Assembly: GCA_902577075.1 (NCBI GenBank)
Contig: CACGXV010000001.1
Coordinates: 310,001 to 374,000, forward strand
Source of the DNA: an uncultured Pelagibacteraceae bacterium
GTDB taxonomy: Bacteria > Pseudomonadota > Alphaproteobacteria > Pelagibacterales > Pelagibacteraceae
Direction of reading: 5' to 3'
DNA: 64,000 nucleotides
Under the pieces are notes generated by a model. The model ran no database searches. It was not told the DNA's origin and worked only from the letters and a program-made list of their open reading frames with translations. Positions 1 through 10,053 of the stretch are shown here, piece after piece. Within the stretch, counting starts at the first letter, position 1. The number at the start of each line of letters is the position of its first letter. Made by a program: the position numbers and the translations under genes.

Positions 1-717
1 ACTTGGCCAAGTGGATTAAACTTTGACTCTTGGGCTGTTGCTTGGGGAGGTAGAGGATATGGTGCAGGTGATACTTTTTTAAAACCATACTTTTGGAATT
101 CAATTAAGATGGTCGTGCCGGCTGTATTTTTCTCTACATTTATTGGAGCAATGACAGGATATGTTTTAACAAAATGGAGATTTAAAGGAGACCAATGGGT
201 ATTTCTTTTTTTATTATTTGGCTGTTTCATTCCATTCCAAGCAATCTTATTGCCGATGGCTAGAACTCTTGGAGTTTTAGGAATATCAAACTCAGTAATT
301 GGTCTTGTGTTAGTACATACAGTTTATGGAATTCCATTTACAACTTTATTTTTTAGAAATTATTATGTTTCCGTTCCAACAGAATTAGTAAAAGCTGCTA
401 GAATAGATGGGGCTGGTTTTTTTAAAATATTTTTCAAAATTTTACTTCCTATATCAGCTCCAATAATAGTAGTAACAGTTATTTGGCAATTTACTCAAAT
501 ATGGAATGACTTTTTATTTGGATCAACCTTTTCATTTGGAGAGGCAGCACCAATTCAAGTTGCGCTAAACAATATGGTTTTATCGAGTACAAGCGTTAAA
601 GAGTATAATGTAGATATGGCTTCTGCAATAATTGCTGGAGTTCCTACACTTATTGTTTATGTGTTAGCAGGCAAATACTTTATTAGAGGATTAACTTCAG
701 GAGCAGTGAAAGGATAA
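1..717 (+). CDS. Carbohydrate ABC transporter permease, MalG-like (5' end missing)
   Basis: Inner-membrane permease of a sugar ABC importer. The reading frame is open from base 1 with no start, so the gene begins before the window; the methionine at 109 is internal. The visible part starts in a periplasmic loop, then runs through about five hydrophobic segments. The cytoplasmic coupling motif of ABC permeases is clear (VKAARIDGAG then FFKIFFKILLP, roughly bases 388-450). The stop is two bases before the ATPase gene, so the two are surely co-transcribed. The binding protein and partner permease should lie just upstream. The sugar cannot be told from this fragment. Confidence 0.9.
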   Translation, partial: TWPSGLNFDSWAVAWGGRGYGAGDTFLKPYFWNSIKMVVPAVFFSTFIGAMTGYVLTKWRFKGDQWVFLFLLFGCFIPFQAILLPMARTLGVLGISNSVIGLVLVHTVYGIPFTTLFFRNYYVSVPTELVKAARIDGAGFFKIFFKILLPISAPIIVVTVIWQFTQIWNDFLFGSTFSFGEAAPIQVALNNMVLSSTSVKEYNVDMASAIIAGVPTLIVYVLAGKYFIRGLTSGAVKG

Positions 718-719
718 AG

Positions 720-1814
720 ATGAAAACTTTAAAAATTCAAGAATTATCGAAAAATTTTGGAACAACAGAGGTTTTAAGAAAAATCAATTTAGAAATAGAC
801 GAAGGGAATTTTTTAGTTCTTTTAGGCCCTTCTGGCTGTGGAAAATCAACACTATTAAATATTATTGCAGGCTTAGAAACAATAAATGAAGGGAATGTCT
901 TTATAGATGATTATAATGTAAGTAAAGTTGAACCAAAAGACCGTAATATTGCTATGGTATTCCAGTCTTATGCTTTGTATCCATCCATGAATGTAAGTGA
1001 AAATATGATATTTGGCCTTAAACAAGCAAAGGTATCAAAAGAAAAAATAGAGGAACAATTACAAAAAGTTTCAAAATTTTTACAAGTAGATGCTTTGTTA
1101 GAGAGGAAACCCTCACAACTATCAGGAGGTCAAAGACAACGTGTGGCAATTGGAAGAGCGTTAGTGAGAGAACCAAGGATATTTTTATTTGATGAACCTT
1201 TATCCAATCTTGATGCAAAATTAAGAGTTGAAATGAGAAGAGAGATTAAAAAACTTCATCAACAACTTAAAACCACAGTAGTCTATGTAACACACGACCA
1301 AACTGAGGCAATGAGCTTGGGAACAAATATTGCAATAATGAATCATGGTGTGATCCAGCAAAATGATACACCAGAAAATATTTACAACAAGCCTAGCAAT
1401 ACATTTGTAGCAGACTTTATTGGTTCACCTTCAATGAACTTGATTAAGGGTAATCTGAAACAAAGTTCAAATCAAATTTCATTTGTTGCAAATGGCTCAA
1501 ACTTTGAGATACCAATAAATGGTTATGATTTTATAGAAAAATCCAATTTAGAAAATAAAGAAGTTTTTTTTGGTATAAGACCAGAGCATATTTTCTCTAA
1601 AAAATCAAACGAGGGAGATTTTGAAATTAATCTAAGGGCTGATTTAAGTGAGTATATTGGTCATGAACAAATAATGACATTTGATTATGAAAATCAAGAA
1701 GTATTAGCTAAATTTCCTTCTACGATTAAGATTGAATTATCAAAAAATACAAAATTATTTTTTGATTTAACACAAATTTCTTTATTTGATGCTAAAACTG
1801 AGGAAAGGATATAA
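720..1814 (+). CDS. Sugar ABC transporter ATPase, MalK/UgpC type
   Basis: Energises sugar uptake with the preceding MalG-like permease. Walker A is GPSGCGKST at residues 36-44, the Q-loop is VFQSYALYP, the signature LSGGQRQR, Walker B FLFDEPLSNLDA, and the H-loop THDQTEAM. A C-terminal regulatory/OB-type domain of about 120 residues follows, with the usual FGIRPEH motif, and the length of 364 is normal for this subfamily. It is a paralogue of the orphan ATPase at 39784-40833. Its stop touches the start of the next gene, showing a compact operon. Confidence 0.95.
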   Translation: MKTLKIQELSKNFGTTEVLRKINLEIDEGNFLVLLGPSGCGKSTLLNIIAGLETINEGNVFIDDYNVSKVEPKDRNIAMVFQSYALYPSMNVSENMIFGLKQAKVSKEKIEEQLQKVSKFLQVDALLERKPSQLSGGQRQRVAIGRALVREPRIFLFDEPLSNLDAKLRVEMRREIKKLHQQLKTTVVYVTHDQTEAMSLGTNIAIMNHGVIQQNDTPENIYNKPSNTFVADFIGSPSMNLIKGNLKQSSNQISFVANGSNFEIPINGYDFIEKSNLENKEVFFGIRPEHIFSKKSNEGDFEINLRADLSEYIGHEQIMTFDYENQEVLAKFPSTIKIELSKNTKLFFDLTQISLFDAKTEERI

Positions 1815-2576
1815 ATGAAAGTAAAATATTTTGATCTTAAAGATAAAAGAGTTTTTATTACAGGAGGAGGATCTGGAATAGGCGCTTCTATAGTAGAGCA
1901 CTTTTGTGAGCAAGAATGCGAAGTTTATTTTGTGGATATAAATATAAAAGAGTCCAAAAAATTAATTTCACATTTAAAAAAAAAAAAGATTAAAGCTCCT
2001 CACTTTATTGAATGTAATCTTTTAAAAATTAAAAAATTAGAAAATATAATTAAAAAAATAATAAAATCTAAAGGACCTATCGATATTTTGATAAATAATG
2101 CAGCTAATGATGATAGGCATTCCACTAAAGAGGTAAATGAAAAATATTGGAACAATAGAATGGATGTTAACTTAAAACATTTTTTCTTTACAATTAAAGC
2201 TGTTTTAAAAGGAATGATTCAAAAAAAAGGTGGAGCTATCGTAAATTTGAGTTCAGTTTCTTGGATGTTAGGGGAAGGTGACAAGGTTGCTTACGAAACA
2301 GCAAAATCAGCTGTTATTGGTTTAACTAGATCTTTTGCAAGAGAATTTGGTAAATATAATATTAGATGTAATTCTGTAACCCCAGGATCAATTGCTACTG
2401 AACGCCAAATAAAGCACTGGTTAACGCCCAAATATAAAAAGTTTATCCTTGATAAACAATGTTTGAAAAGACAATTAAAACCAGCTGATGTAGCAAGTTT
2501 AGTTGTTCATCTCTCTTCTGATGTGTCCTCAGGATGTACTAAACAGAACTTTATTATTGATGCTGGTATCACCTAA
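1815..2576 (+). CDS. SDR-family oxidoreductase, probable sugar or sugar-acid dehydrogenase
   Basis: Classical short-chain dehydrogenase of 253 residues. It has the dinucleotide motif TGGGSGIG (residues 16-23), the NNAA motif, a catalytic Ser in the NLSSVSW strand, and Tyr-x3-Lys as YETAK. The C-terminal half keeps the family NSVTPGSI region. The start codon directly follows the stop of the sugar ABC ATPase, so its substrate is probably the imported sugar or its lactone/acid. Oxidation of a free sugar to a lactone is a reasonable role, but SDR sequences alone do not give substrate. Confidence 0.85.
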   Translation: MKVKYFDLKDKRVFITGGGSGIGASIVEHFCEQECEVYFVDINIKESKKLISHLKKKKIKAPHFIECNLLKIKKLENIIKKIIKSKGPIDILINNAANDDRHSTKEVNEKYWNNRMDVNLKHFFFTIKAVLKGMIQKKGGAIVNLSSVSWMLGEGDKVAYETAKSAVIGLTRSFAREFGKYNIRCNSVTPGSIATERQIKHWLTPKYKKFILDKQCLKRQLKPADVASLVVHLSSDVSSGCTKQNFIIDAGIT

Positions 2577-2587
2577 GATATAGATTT

Positions 2588-3628
2588 GTGCCTAAGAAAG
2601 TAAAAATTTCAGTAATTGGAATTGGTTTAATGGGATTGCAGCATATAAAAGCAATCCAAAGATCTAAAAATACTTCTCTTCACTCAATTGTTGAAATTAA
2701 AAAAGCAGGCATTGAGTTAGCCAAAAAATTTAAAGTTCCACTTTATAAATCGACCAAAATTTTATTGGAAATTGATAAGCCTGATGCAGTTGTAGTCGCA
2801 ACTCCAAATATTTTACATGAGAAGGATACTGTAAAATTTCTAAATTCAAAAATACCTGTTTTGTTAGAAAAACCTATTTCAGATAATATTAAATCAGCAA
2901 ATAAAATTATTAGCAGTGCAAAAAAGAACAAAACATCATTGCTAATAGGCTATCACAGACGACACAATTCTATAGTTAATAAAGTAAAAAAAATAATAGA
3001 TGATAAAAAACTTGGCAAAATTGTATCTGCAAACATTTTATGTTGGTTATATAAACATAAAAAATATTTTAATGAAAAATGGAGAATAAGTGATGGTGGA
3101 GGACCACTAGGTATTAATTTAGTCCATGATATTGATATGATTTGTTATTTACTTGGCCCAGTAAAATATGTTCAGGCTTTTAAATCAAATAGTATAAGAA
3201 AATATAAAGTTGAAGATACAGCCTCAGTAAATTTATTTTTTAAGTCAGGTGCTTTATGTACTTTAAATATATCAGATACAATTGTTTCTCCTTGGAGTTA
3301 TGAATTAACGGCAGGTGAAAATCCTGCTTATCCAGCAACAGATCAATCATCTTATTTTATAGGAGGAACAAAGGGCTCGGTTCAATTCCCTAATTTAAAA
3401 TTTTGGTACTATCAAAAAGAAAGAAGTTGGTGGAATAGTATTCATAATAATAAAATCAATGTTCAAAAGAGTAATGAAACGTTAATTAATCAAATTGATC
3501 ATTTCGCAAAAGTAGTACTGAAAAAAGAAAAACCTAAAGTAACCGGTAAAGATGGATTAAATTCTCTTATTATTTTTGATGCGATAAATAAAAGCTCAAA
3601 ATCAGGAAAAAAAATTAATATTTACTAA
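2588..3628 (+). CDS. Gfo/Idh/MocA-family oxidoreductase
   Basis: NAD(P)-dependent dehydrogenase acting on sugars, inositols or amino sugars. The GTG start is chosen because the Rossmann motif GIGLMGLQH follows within about 12 residues. The EKP motif (LLEKPIS) and the active-site GGGPLGINLVHDID segment with a His and Asp are present, and 346 residues is typical. It lies 11 bases after the SDR gene in the sugar ABC operon, so it likely oxidises the same imported sugar. The 3' end overlaps the convergent DMT gene by 14 bases. Confidence 0.88.
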   Translation: MPKKVKISVIGIGLMGLQHIKAIQRSKNTSLHSIVEIKKAGIELAKKFKVPLYKSTKILLEIDKPDAVVVATPNILHEKDTVKFLNSKIPVLLEKPISDNIKSANKIISSAKKNKTSLLIGYHRRHNSIVNKVKKIIDDKKLGKIVSANILCWLYKHKKYFNEKWRISDGGGPLGINLVHDIDMICYLLGPVKYVQAFKSNSIRKYKVEDTASVNLFFKSGALCTLNISDTIVSPWSYELTAGENPAYPATDQSSYFIGGTKGSVQFPNLKFWYYQKERSWWNSIHNNKINVQKSNETLINQIDHFAKVVLKKEKPKVTGKDGLNSLIIFDAINKSSKSGKKINIY

Positions 3629-4505
3629 TTTTTTTAACCTTTTTTGATCCTTCAACTCTAATAAACAAAACTCCGAAAATTATAATACCTATAAGACCTA
3701 TTATTTTGCTTATATCTGCAGGTACTCCAAAAATTAAAAAATTAATTATAGTTGACCATAATAACTGTGAATATTGAAAGTTAGTTACAAAAGATAAATT
3801 TGACAACTGAATTGCATAAATAATTATAAAATGACTTACGAAGCCAAAAATTCCCATAGCTACTAAACCAATCCAATAAATATTGTTCTCAATTGGCACC
3901 CAATTAAAAGAAATATAAATAGTAAATATTAAAGCACCAGTAACTGCAGTATAAAAAACCGCTGAAAAAGGTTCATTGTTCCCAGAAATAAGTTTTGTAA
4001 AGAATTGATAAAGTGCCCAGCATAATGGAGGCACTATTGGAAATATAAGCTCTGGAGATAATATTTTCATACTAGGTCCTAAAGCATAAACAATTGATCC
4101 AAAACTTAACAACATTAAAACTATACCTTTTGCTGATAAAATATCTTTTAAGAAGTATGCTGATAATAGCGAAACAATTAGTGGTGCACTAAAAAAAACT
4201 ACATAAAGATCAACTAAATCAAATCTTTGTAATGAATTAAACATAAAAAAAGTTGCAGTTACCATTAATAAAGACCTTACAATTTGAATTTTAAAATTTC
4301 TTGTTAAATTAAGTTTTGGCTTAAAAAGTAAAAAATAAACACAAAGCGCAACAAAGTGAAAAAAAAATCTACCCCATACAGCTTGTGTAACAGGCATAAC
4401 ACTTCCTAAATATTTTGCTGTGGAATCCATGCATACAAATAAAAAAAAACCAGATGCAGATAGAAATATTACTTTTATCAAAGAAGCTTTTTGATTTTTA
4501 GGCAT
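3615..4505 (-). CDS. DMT-superfamily (EamA) transporter
   Basis: Integral membrane protein of 296 residues with about ten hydrophobic helices arranged as two repeated EamA halves, which is the usual architecture of drug/metabolite exporters. The first half carries an AVWGRFFFH-type motif after helix 2. The substrate is unknown; family members export amino acids, nucleosides or metabolites. It is read towards the sugar operon and overlaps the Gfo/Idh/MocA gene by 14 bases at the 3' end. It shares strand with the altronate-type dehydratase 27 bases upstream, so they may be co-transcribed. Confidence 0.85.
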   Translation of the reverse strand: MPKNQKASLIKVIFLSASGFFLFVCMDSTAKYLGSVMPVTQAVWGRFFFHFVALCVYFLLFKPKLNLTRNFKIQIVRSLLMVTATFFMFNSLQRFDLVDLYVVFFSAPLIVSLLSAYFLKDILSAKGIVLMLLSFGSIVYALGPSMKILSPELIFPIVPPLCWALYQFFTKLISGNNEPFSAVFYTAVTGALIFTIYISFNWVPIENNIYWIGLVAMGIFGFVSHFIIIYAIQLSNLSFVTNFQYSQLLWSTIINFLIFGVPADISKIIGLIGIIIFGVLFIRVEGSKKVKKISKY

Positions 4506-4532
4506 GGGTAGTTTTTATAAATTAATCAAAAG

Positions 4533-6038
4533 TTACATCACAACGCCTACTTGCCAAGGATTAAACTCCTCATCACCGTAGCCATTAATTTCACTTTTTG
4601 ATTTATTCCCTGAAGCAGTATTTACAACAAGATCAAATATTTTACCCCCAACTTTTTCAATATCTTCTTTTCCTTCAGCGATAGTCCCACAATTAATATC
4701 CATATCTTCTTCCATTTTTTCATACATTGCAGTGTTGGTGGATAATTTTAAACTTGGAACTGGTTTGCATCCAAAACAAGATCCTCTTCCGGTAGTAAAA
4801 CAAATAACATTTGCTCCTGAAGCAACTTGACCTGTAACAGAAACTGGATCATACCCAGGCGAGTCCATAAAATTAAAACCTTTATTTTTTAATGGTTCCG
4901 CATATTCCAGTACATCCTCTAAAATTGACTTACCACCTTTTGCAACTGCACCAAGAGATTTTTCTAGAATTGTGGTTAAGCCACCTCTTTTATTTCCTGG
5001 AGCAGGATTATTGTCCATAGTACTGTTGTTTATTGAGGTATAATGTTTCCACCATTCTAACCTTTTCATTAATTTATCTGCTGTTTCTTTACTATTTGCT
5101 CTGTTTATCAATAGATGTTCAGCGCCATATATCTCTGGCGTCTCTGATAATATCGAACTCCCTCCCTTTTTTACCAACATATCAGCTGCTACACCTAAAG
5201 CTGGATTTGCGGTTATACCAGAATATCCATCTGATCCTCCGCATTGAAGAGCTAATGTTAAGTGGCTCACTGGCACTGGAGTTCTTTTAATATCGTTAGC
5301 CTCAGATAACAGATTTTTAATTTGAGATAAAACTTTCTCTACAATTTTTTTTGTACCACCTTCATCCTGAATAGTTAGAAAATGTATCCTATTATGTTTT
5401 TTTACAGACTCATCAAATAAACTTACTTGTGCACATTCACAACCTAAACCAATAACAAAAACGTGTGAAAAATTTGGATGATTTTTGAAACCATCAATAG
5501 TTCTTTGAAACATTTGCATACCCTCACTAACTGTATTCATACCGCACCCGGTTGAATGAGTAATTGGCACGATTCCATCTATATTAGGGTAATCATTTAA
5601 GATGTTTGAATATTTTATTTTTTCAACAATCATTTTAGTTACAGTAGCTGAACAATTTACTGTACTCACAATCCCTATATAGTTTCTCGTAGCTACTTGA
5701 CCATTTTCTCTCAAAATTCCATTGAAAAAGGTATCTACATTTTCATCTACAATTGTTTTTTTGTTGTTTACTTTGAAGTTTCTCTCAAATTCTTTGAATT
5801 CTAAATTATGAGAATGGACATGTTCACCTGCATTTATATTTTTAGAAGCAAATCCTATTATTTGATCATATTTAATTATAGGATCACCTTTATTTATAGG
5901 TTTTAAACAAACTTTATGCCCAAAAGGTATTGGATCAATAGTGCTAATATCTTGACCATCAATTTTTGTTTTTTCTGGTATTATGAATTGACTTACACCA
6001 ACATTATCGTTTTTATTGAGAACAATTAAACTATTCAT
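4533..6038 (-). CDS. uxaA: Altronate/galactarate-family dehydratase with SAF domain
   Basis: Full-length UxaA-family iron-dependent hydro-lyase of 501 residues, converting altronate or a related aldonate/aldarate to a 2-keto-3-deoxy acid. Residues about 5-80 form the SAF domain; the rest is the catalytic UxaA region with its conserved cysteine motifs (VNCSATVTK, HSTGCGMN, GLGCECAQ, ALQCGGSDG, TTGRGSCFGCKPVPS). It is divergent from the IlvD/Edd gene across a 62-base AT-only-like gap that must hold both promoters. The name reflects family; the exact sugar acid is uncertain. Confidence 0.85.
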   Translation of the reverse strand: MNSLIVLNKNDNVGVSQFIIPEKTKIDGQDISTIDPIPFGHKVCLKPINKGDPIIKYDQIIGFASKNINAGEHVHSHNLEFKEFERNFKVNNKKTIVDENVDTFFNGILRENGQVATRNYIGIVSTVNCSATVTKMIVEKIKYSNILNDYPNIDGIVPITHSTGCGMNTVSEGMQMFQRTIDGFKNHPNFSHVFVIGLGCECAQVSLFDESVKKHNRIHFLTIQDEGGTKKIVEKVLSQIKNLLSEANDIKRTPVPVSHLTLALQCGGSDGYSGITANPALGVAADMLVKKGGSSILSETPEIYGAEHLLINRANSKETADKLMKRLEWWKHYTSINNSTMDNNPAPGNKRGGLTTILEKSLGAVAKGGKSILEDVLEYAEPLKNKGFNFMDSPGYDPVSVTGQVASGANVICFTTGRGSCFGCKPVPSLKLSTNTAMYEKMEEDMDINCGTIAEGKEDIEKVGGKIFDLVVNTASGNKSKSEINGYGDEEFNPWQVGVVM

Positions 6039-6100
6039 TTTTTAATATAAGTTTTATAAAATATTATAAATTAATTTAATTTAAATAATATATTTATAAT

Positions 6101-7879
6101 TTGATGAAAAAAAAGAATTTAAGAAGCAAGCAGTGGTTTGATGATCCTAAAGATCCAGGTATGACAGCAATATATTTGGAAAGATATCTAAATTATGGAC
6201 TTACAAGAGAAGAGCTTCAATCTGGTAATCCAATAATAGGTATTGCTCAATCAGGTAGTGATTTATCTCCATGTAATAGACATTTTCTATCCTTGAGTAA
6301 AAGAATTAAAGATGGAATTAGAAGAGCAGGAGGCATTCCTATGGAATTTCCTACTCACCCAATTCAAGAAACTGGAAAAAAACCTACTGCAATGTTAGAT
6401 AGAAATTTATCATATTTATCATTAGTCGAAGTTCTATATGGATATCCAATAGATGGAGTAATACTTACAACTGGATGTGATAAAACTACTCCAGCAGCAT
6501 TAATGGCAGCCGCAACAGTAAATATACCAGCAATTGTTTTATCAGGTGGCCCAATGCTTGATGGAAATTATAAGGGCAAGAAAGCTGGAGCAGGAACTAT
6601 TATTTGGGAGGCTAGAAGACTACATGCTAAGGGAGAAATTAATTATGAAGAATTCATGGATATGGCAGCAGCATCATCACCAAGTCCTGGACACTGTAAT
6701 ACAATGGGAACTGCTTCCTCAATGAACTCAGTTGCAGAGGCATTAGGAATGTCTTTACCTGGATGTGCAGTGATACCAGCGCCTTATAGAGAAAGAGAAC
6801 AAATTTCTTTTGAGACAGGATCAAGAATTGTAAATATGGTTCACGAAGATCTTACACCTTCAAAAATTATGACAAAGAAAGCATTTGAAAATGCAGTTGT
6901 CGTTGCTAGTGCTATAGGTGCATCAAGTAATTGTACTACTCATTTAATTGCAATTGCAAAACACATGGGTGTAAAATTCGATTTATCCAATTGGCAAAAA
7001 TTAGGGCACAAAATACCTTTACTGGCGAACTGCCAACCTGCTGGAGAACATTTAATGGAAGGTTTTTACAGAGCAGGCGGTATACCTGCAATAATGAAAG
7101 AATTAATGAAGCATAAAAAAATCCATCAAAACTTAATAACCGTAACAGGAAAAACAGTTGCTCAAAACTTAAGAAAAAAAATCAATGTTGATAGAGATGT
7201 AATAAAAACTTTCAAAGATAACTTAACTGATAAGGCAGGTTTTTTAGTTATGAAAGGTAATTTCTTTTCATCAGCAATCATGAAAACTTCAGTTATTAGC
7301 AAAGAATTTAGGGAAAGATATTTGTCAAATCCTAAACATCCAAATGTCTTTAAAGGTAAAGCTGTAGTTTTTGAAGGACCTGAAGATTATCATAAAAGAA
7401 TAAACAGCAAAAAGTTAAAGATTGATGAAAATTCAATCTTAATAATAAGAGGATGTGGACCTGTTGGATATCCAGGATCTGCTGAAGTGTTGAATATGCA
7501 ACCACCAGATAGACTATTAAAAAAGGGCATAAATGCTTTACCAACGCTTGGTGACGGTAGACAGAGCGGTACCTCAGAAAGTCCATCAATACTTCATGTA
7601 TCACCAGAGTCTGCAGTAGGTGGAGATTTAGCAATTGTTAAAACTGGCGATAAAATGACAATAGATTTAAATAAAAGAAGAGTAGACCTTCAAATAACAA
7701 AATTAGAATTTACAAAAAGAAGAAAAAAGAAAAAAATAAAAAAACTGAATAACCAAACTCCTTGGCAAGAAATTTCTAGATCAAATGTTGGTCAACTTGA
7801 AGATGGAGCATGCATTATGTCAAGAGATCAATATTTAGATATTACTAAAACTAAGGGTATTTTAAGAAACTCCCATTAG
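6101..7879 (+). CDS. IlvD/Edd-family sugar-acid dehydratase (arabinonate/xylonate type)
   Basis: Iron-sulfur dehydratase of 592 residues producing a 2-keto-3-deoxy sugar acid. The three cysteines expected for the [2Fe-2S] cluster are at residues 58 (SPCNRH), 126 (TGCDKTT) and 199 (GHCNTMG). As far as I recall the L-arabinonate dehydratase subgroup has them at 59, 127 and 200, so this is more likely a sugar-acid enzyme than IlvD of branched-chain biosynthesis or the Edd of the Entner-Doudoroff route. A Lys/Arg-rich segment near residue 530 is an oddity. The next gene starts immediately after the stop. Confidence 0.88.
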   Translation: MMKKKNLRSKQWFDDPKDPGMTAIYLERYLNYGLTREELQSGNPIIGIAQSGSDLSPCNRHFLSLSKRIKDGIRRAGGIPMEFPTHPIQETGKKPTAMLDRNLSYLSLVEVLYGYPIDGVILTTGCDKTTPAALMAAATVNIPAIVLSGGPMLDGNYKGKKAGAGTIIWEARRLHAKGEINYEEFMDMAAASSPSPGHCNTMGTASSMNSVAEALGMSLPGCAVIPAPYREREQISFETGSRIVNMVHEDLTPSKIMTKKAFENAVVVASAIGASSNCTTHLIAIAKHMGVKFDLSNWQKLGHKIPLLANCQPAGEHLMEGFYRAGGIPAIMKELMKHKKIHQNLITVTGKTVAQNLRKKINVDRDVIKTFKDNLTDKAGFLVMKGNFFSSAIMKTSVISKEFRERYLSNPKHPNVFKGKAVVFEGPEDYHKRINSKKLKIDENSILIIRGCGPVGYPGSAEVLNMQPPDRLLKKGINALPTLGDGRQSGTSESPSILHVSPESAVGGDLAIVKTGDKMTIDLNKRRVDLQITKLEFTKRRKKKKIKKLNNQTPWQEISRSNVGQLEDGACIMSRDQYLDITKTKGILRNSH

Positions 7880-8848
7880 ATGAAACCAAAAATACTAGTT
7901 TCTAGAAAAATCTCTGATGGAGCAGAGGAAATATTAAAACAAGAATTTGATGTTACTTTAAATTTGGAGGATAATCCTTATCCATATGAAGAACTAATTA
8001 AACTTGTAAATAATTATGATGGATTAATTTCAACAAGTTTTGACAAATTAGATAAAAATTTTTTTGATAATTTGACAGGTAGGTTAAAAGTCATTGGTCA
8101 TGTTGGAGTTGGATATGATAATATAAATACTCAATCAGCTAAAGAAAAAAATATAAAAGTATCTAATACACCGAATGTATTAAACGATGCTGTAGCTGAA
8201 ATAACTATCCTATTAATTTTAGCATCCTCAAGAAGAATTGGTGAGGCTTACAATTTAGTAAAGACCAATACTTGGAAAGATCATAGACCAGATATTACTA
8301 AATTAATGGTAGGTAATGAAATTACTGGAAAAACATTAGGCATCATAGGAATGGGTAGAATTGGTCAGATCGTGGCTGAGAGAGCAAGAGCTTTTAAAAT
8401 GAAAATAATTTATTTCAATAGAAGCAAATTATCTAAAGATCTTGAAAAAGATGCTACTTATTATTCAGATTTAAAATCTATGCTACCTAACTGTGATTAT
8501 ATAAGTTTACATACGCCTGCTACTCCAGAAACTAAAAATATAATTAATTCAGAAACCTTGAAATTGTTTCCAAAGCATTCAGTATTTATTAATACATCAA
8601 GAGGCTCAACTGTAGATGACGATGCACTAATAGAAGCTTTGAAAAACAAAAAAATTTATGCTGCCGGACTTGATGTGTTTAATAATGAACCAAATCTAGA
8701 TAAAAGATATTTAGAATTAGATAACTGTTTTGTTTTACCTCATGTTGGAAGCGCCACACATGAGACGAGATTAGCAATGAGCATGTTAGCAGTTAATAAT
8801 TTAAAGTGTTTTTTCTCAAATAAGCCACTACTTTCAGAAGTAATTTAG
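7880..8848 (+). CDS. D-2-hydroxyacid dehydrogenase (glyoxylate/hydroxypyruvate reductase family)
   Basis: NAD(P)H-dependent interconversion of a 2-keto and a D-2-hydroxy acid. The Rossmann motif GIIGMGRIGQ lies near residue 155, followed by the catalytic Arg (NTSRGSTVDD), Glu (NNEPNLD) and His (LPHVGSATHE). At 322 residues it is full length. It begins at the base after the dehydratase stop, so it probably handles a small keto acid from the same pathway, such as glyoxylate or hydroxypyruvate. A regulatory domain of the SerA type is absent. Confidence 0.88.
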   Translation: MKPKILVSRKISDGAEEILKQEFDVTLNLEDNPYPYEELIKLVNNYDGLISTSFDKLDKNFFDNLTGRLKVIGHVGVGYDNINTQSAKEKNIKVSNTPNVLNDAVAEITILLILASSRRIGEAYNLVKTNTWKDHRPDITKLMVGNEITGKTLGIIGMGRIGQIVAERARAFKMKIIYFNRSKLSKDLEKDATYYSDLKSMLPNCDYISLHTPATPETKNIINSETLKLFPKHSVFINTSRGSTVDDDALIEALKNKKIYAAGLDVFNNEPNLDKRYLELDNCFVLPHVGSATHETRLAMSMLAVNNLKCFFSNKPLLSEVI

Positions 8849-8971
8849 TATACAATCAAAAGTTGTAAATTTTAAATTACATATAGTTTCTATACATAAT
8901 CTCTCTCTTTTGTTTGAAATCTTTTTATCTTTATGTTTAAATTTAAAAAAAAACATAACTGAGAGGAAATA

Positions 8972-9988
8972 ATGTTAAAATTAATAACAAAACTAACAGC
9001 TGCTATTGCTGTAGTATCTATTGCTTTATTCGGTTCTGCTCATGCAAAAACGCTTAAAATAGAAACTCACTTCACAGCAAGCTCACCAAATGGTGAAGTT
9101 GCAGCTCAGTTCGCTAAGAACGTAGAAAAGTTCTCTGGCGGAAGCTTAAAAGTGCAAATGTTCTACTCGTCATCTGTAACAGGTAAGTCTGCCGAGGTAT
9201 TTAACTCTGCACAAACTGGAATTATTGACTGCGATATGACAGGAGCTGGATACCAAACTGGTAAAAATGCAGCGTTCCAATTCGCAGGTGATGTAATGGG
9301 TGGATATGATAACCCATATCAACAATATGAATTCTTGAATTTCCCAGGAGCTCAAGAAGCTGTTGATGCACTTTACAATAAATATGGAATGACTTTAATT
9401 GGTTGGTGGATACCAGGACATGAGTCTTTAATATCTAGTAGACCAATTCCGGATGTTGCTTCACTAAAAGACTTTAAATTTAGATCACCTCCAGGAATGG
9501 AAAGTATGATCTTTACTGCATTAGGAGCTAAGCCAATCGTTATGGACTTTGGTGAAGTTCCAACTGCTTTACAAACTGGTCTAATCGATGGTGCTGACTA
9601 TTCATCATTAGCAACAAACTATGCTGGTGGACACTATGAGCAAAACAAATATGCTACATATCCAGGTTTTCACTCAATGCCAGCTGACCACTTAGCTTGT
9701 AACACAAAAGTTTGGAACAAGTTAAAGCCTCATGAACAAGGCGCAATGTTAGCTGCAATCGAAATCTGTGGTAGAACTATCACTAGCTTAGTTGAAAGAA
9801 AAAACGCAGAAGCTGTAAAGGCTTTGAAAGAAATGGGCGTTACTCTTCACGACTGGTCTAGAGAGGACAGACTTAAATTCAGACAAGCTGCACTTGGTGC
9901 TTGGGAAGAATGGAAGAAAAAGTCTCCAGAAGCTGCTGCTCTTATAGAGATACATAAAGCTTACATGAAAGCTAACGGTATCCTATAA
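8972..9988 (+). CDS. dctP: TRAP transporter substrate-binding protein, DctP family
   Basis: Periplasmic solute receptor of a tripartite ATP-independent importer. Residues 1-25 are a signal peptide ending in SAHA/KT. The mature protein keeps the DctP ligand-arginine region (FRSPPGME) and the conserved VPTALQTGLIDGADY segment. A clear ribosome binding site (GAGAGGAAATA) precedes the ATG. A strong hairpin follows the stop, and the two membrane subunits come next. Genes downstream suggest a sugar-acid or other organic-acid ligand, which is inference only. Confidence 0.93.
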   Translation: MLKLITKLTAAIAVVSIALFGSAHAKTLKIETHFTASSPNGEVAAQFAKNVEKFSGGSLKVQMFYSSSVTGKSAEVFNSAQTGIIDCDMTGAGYQTGKNAAFQFAGDVMGGYDNPYQQYEFLNFPGAQEAVDALYNKYGMTLIGWWIPGHESLISSRPIPDVASLKDFKFRSPPGMESMIFTALGAKPIVMDFGEVPTALQTGLIDGADYSSLATNYAGGHYEQNKYATYPGFHSMPADHLACNTKVWNKLKPHEQGAMLAAIEICGRTITSLVERKNAEAVKALKEMGVTLHDWSREDRLKFRQAALGAWEEWKKKSPEAAALIEIHKAYMKANGIL

Positions 9989-10011
9989 TAAAAAGCACTT
10001 AACAAAATATT

Positions 10012-10034
10012 GAAGGGCCTGAAATAGGCCCTTC
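10012..10034 (+). terminator. Intercistronic hairpin after the TRAP binding-protein gene
   Basis: Nine-base-pair perfect stem GAAGGGCCT / AGGCCCTTC with a five-base loop, followed by TTATAAATTTTTTTT. It looks like a rho-independent terminator or a 3'-end stabiliser that leaves the binding protein expressed above the permeases, with partial read-through into dctQ. Confidence 0.8.
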
Positions 10035-10053
10035 TTATAAATTTTTTTTGCCA

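Noticed and set aside
109..717. Start of the MalG-like permease at 109
   Set aside because: The frame is open from base 1 and the first 36 codons read as a normal permease periplasmic loop, so the methionine is internal.
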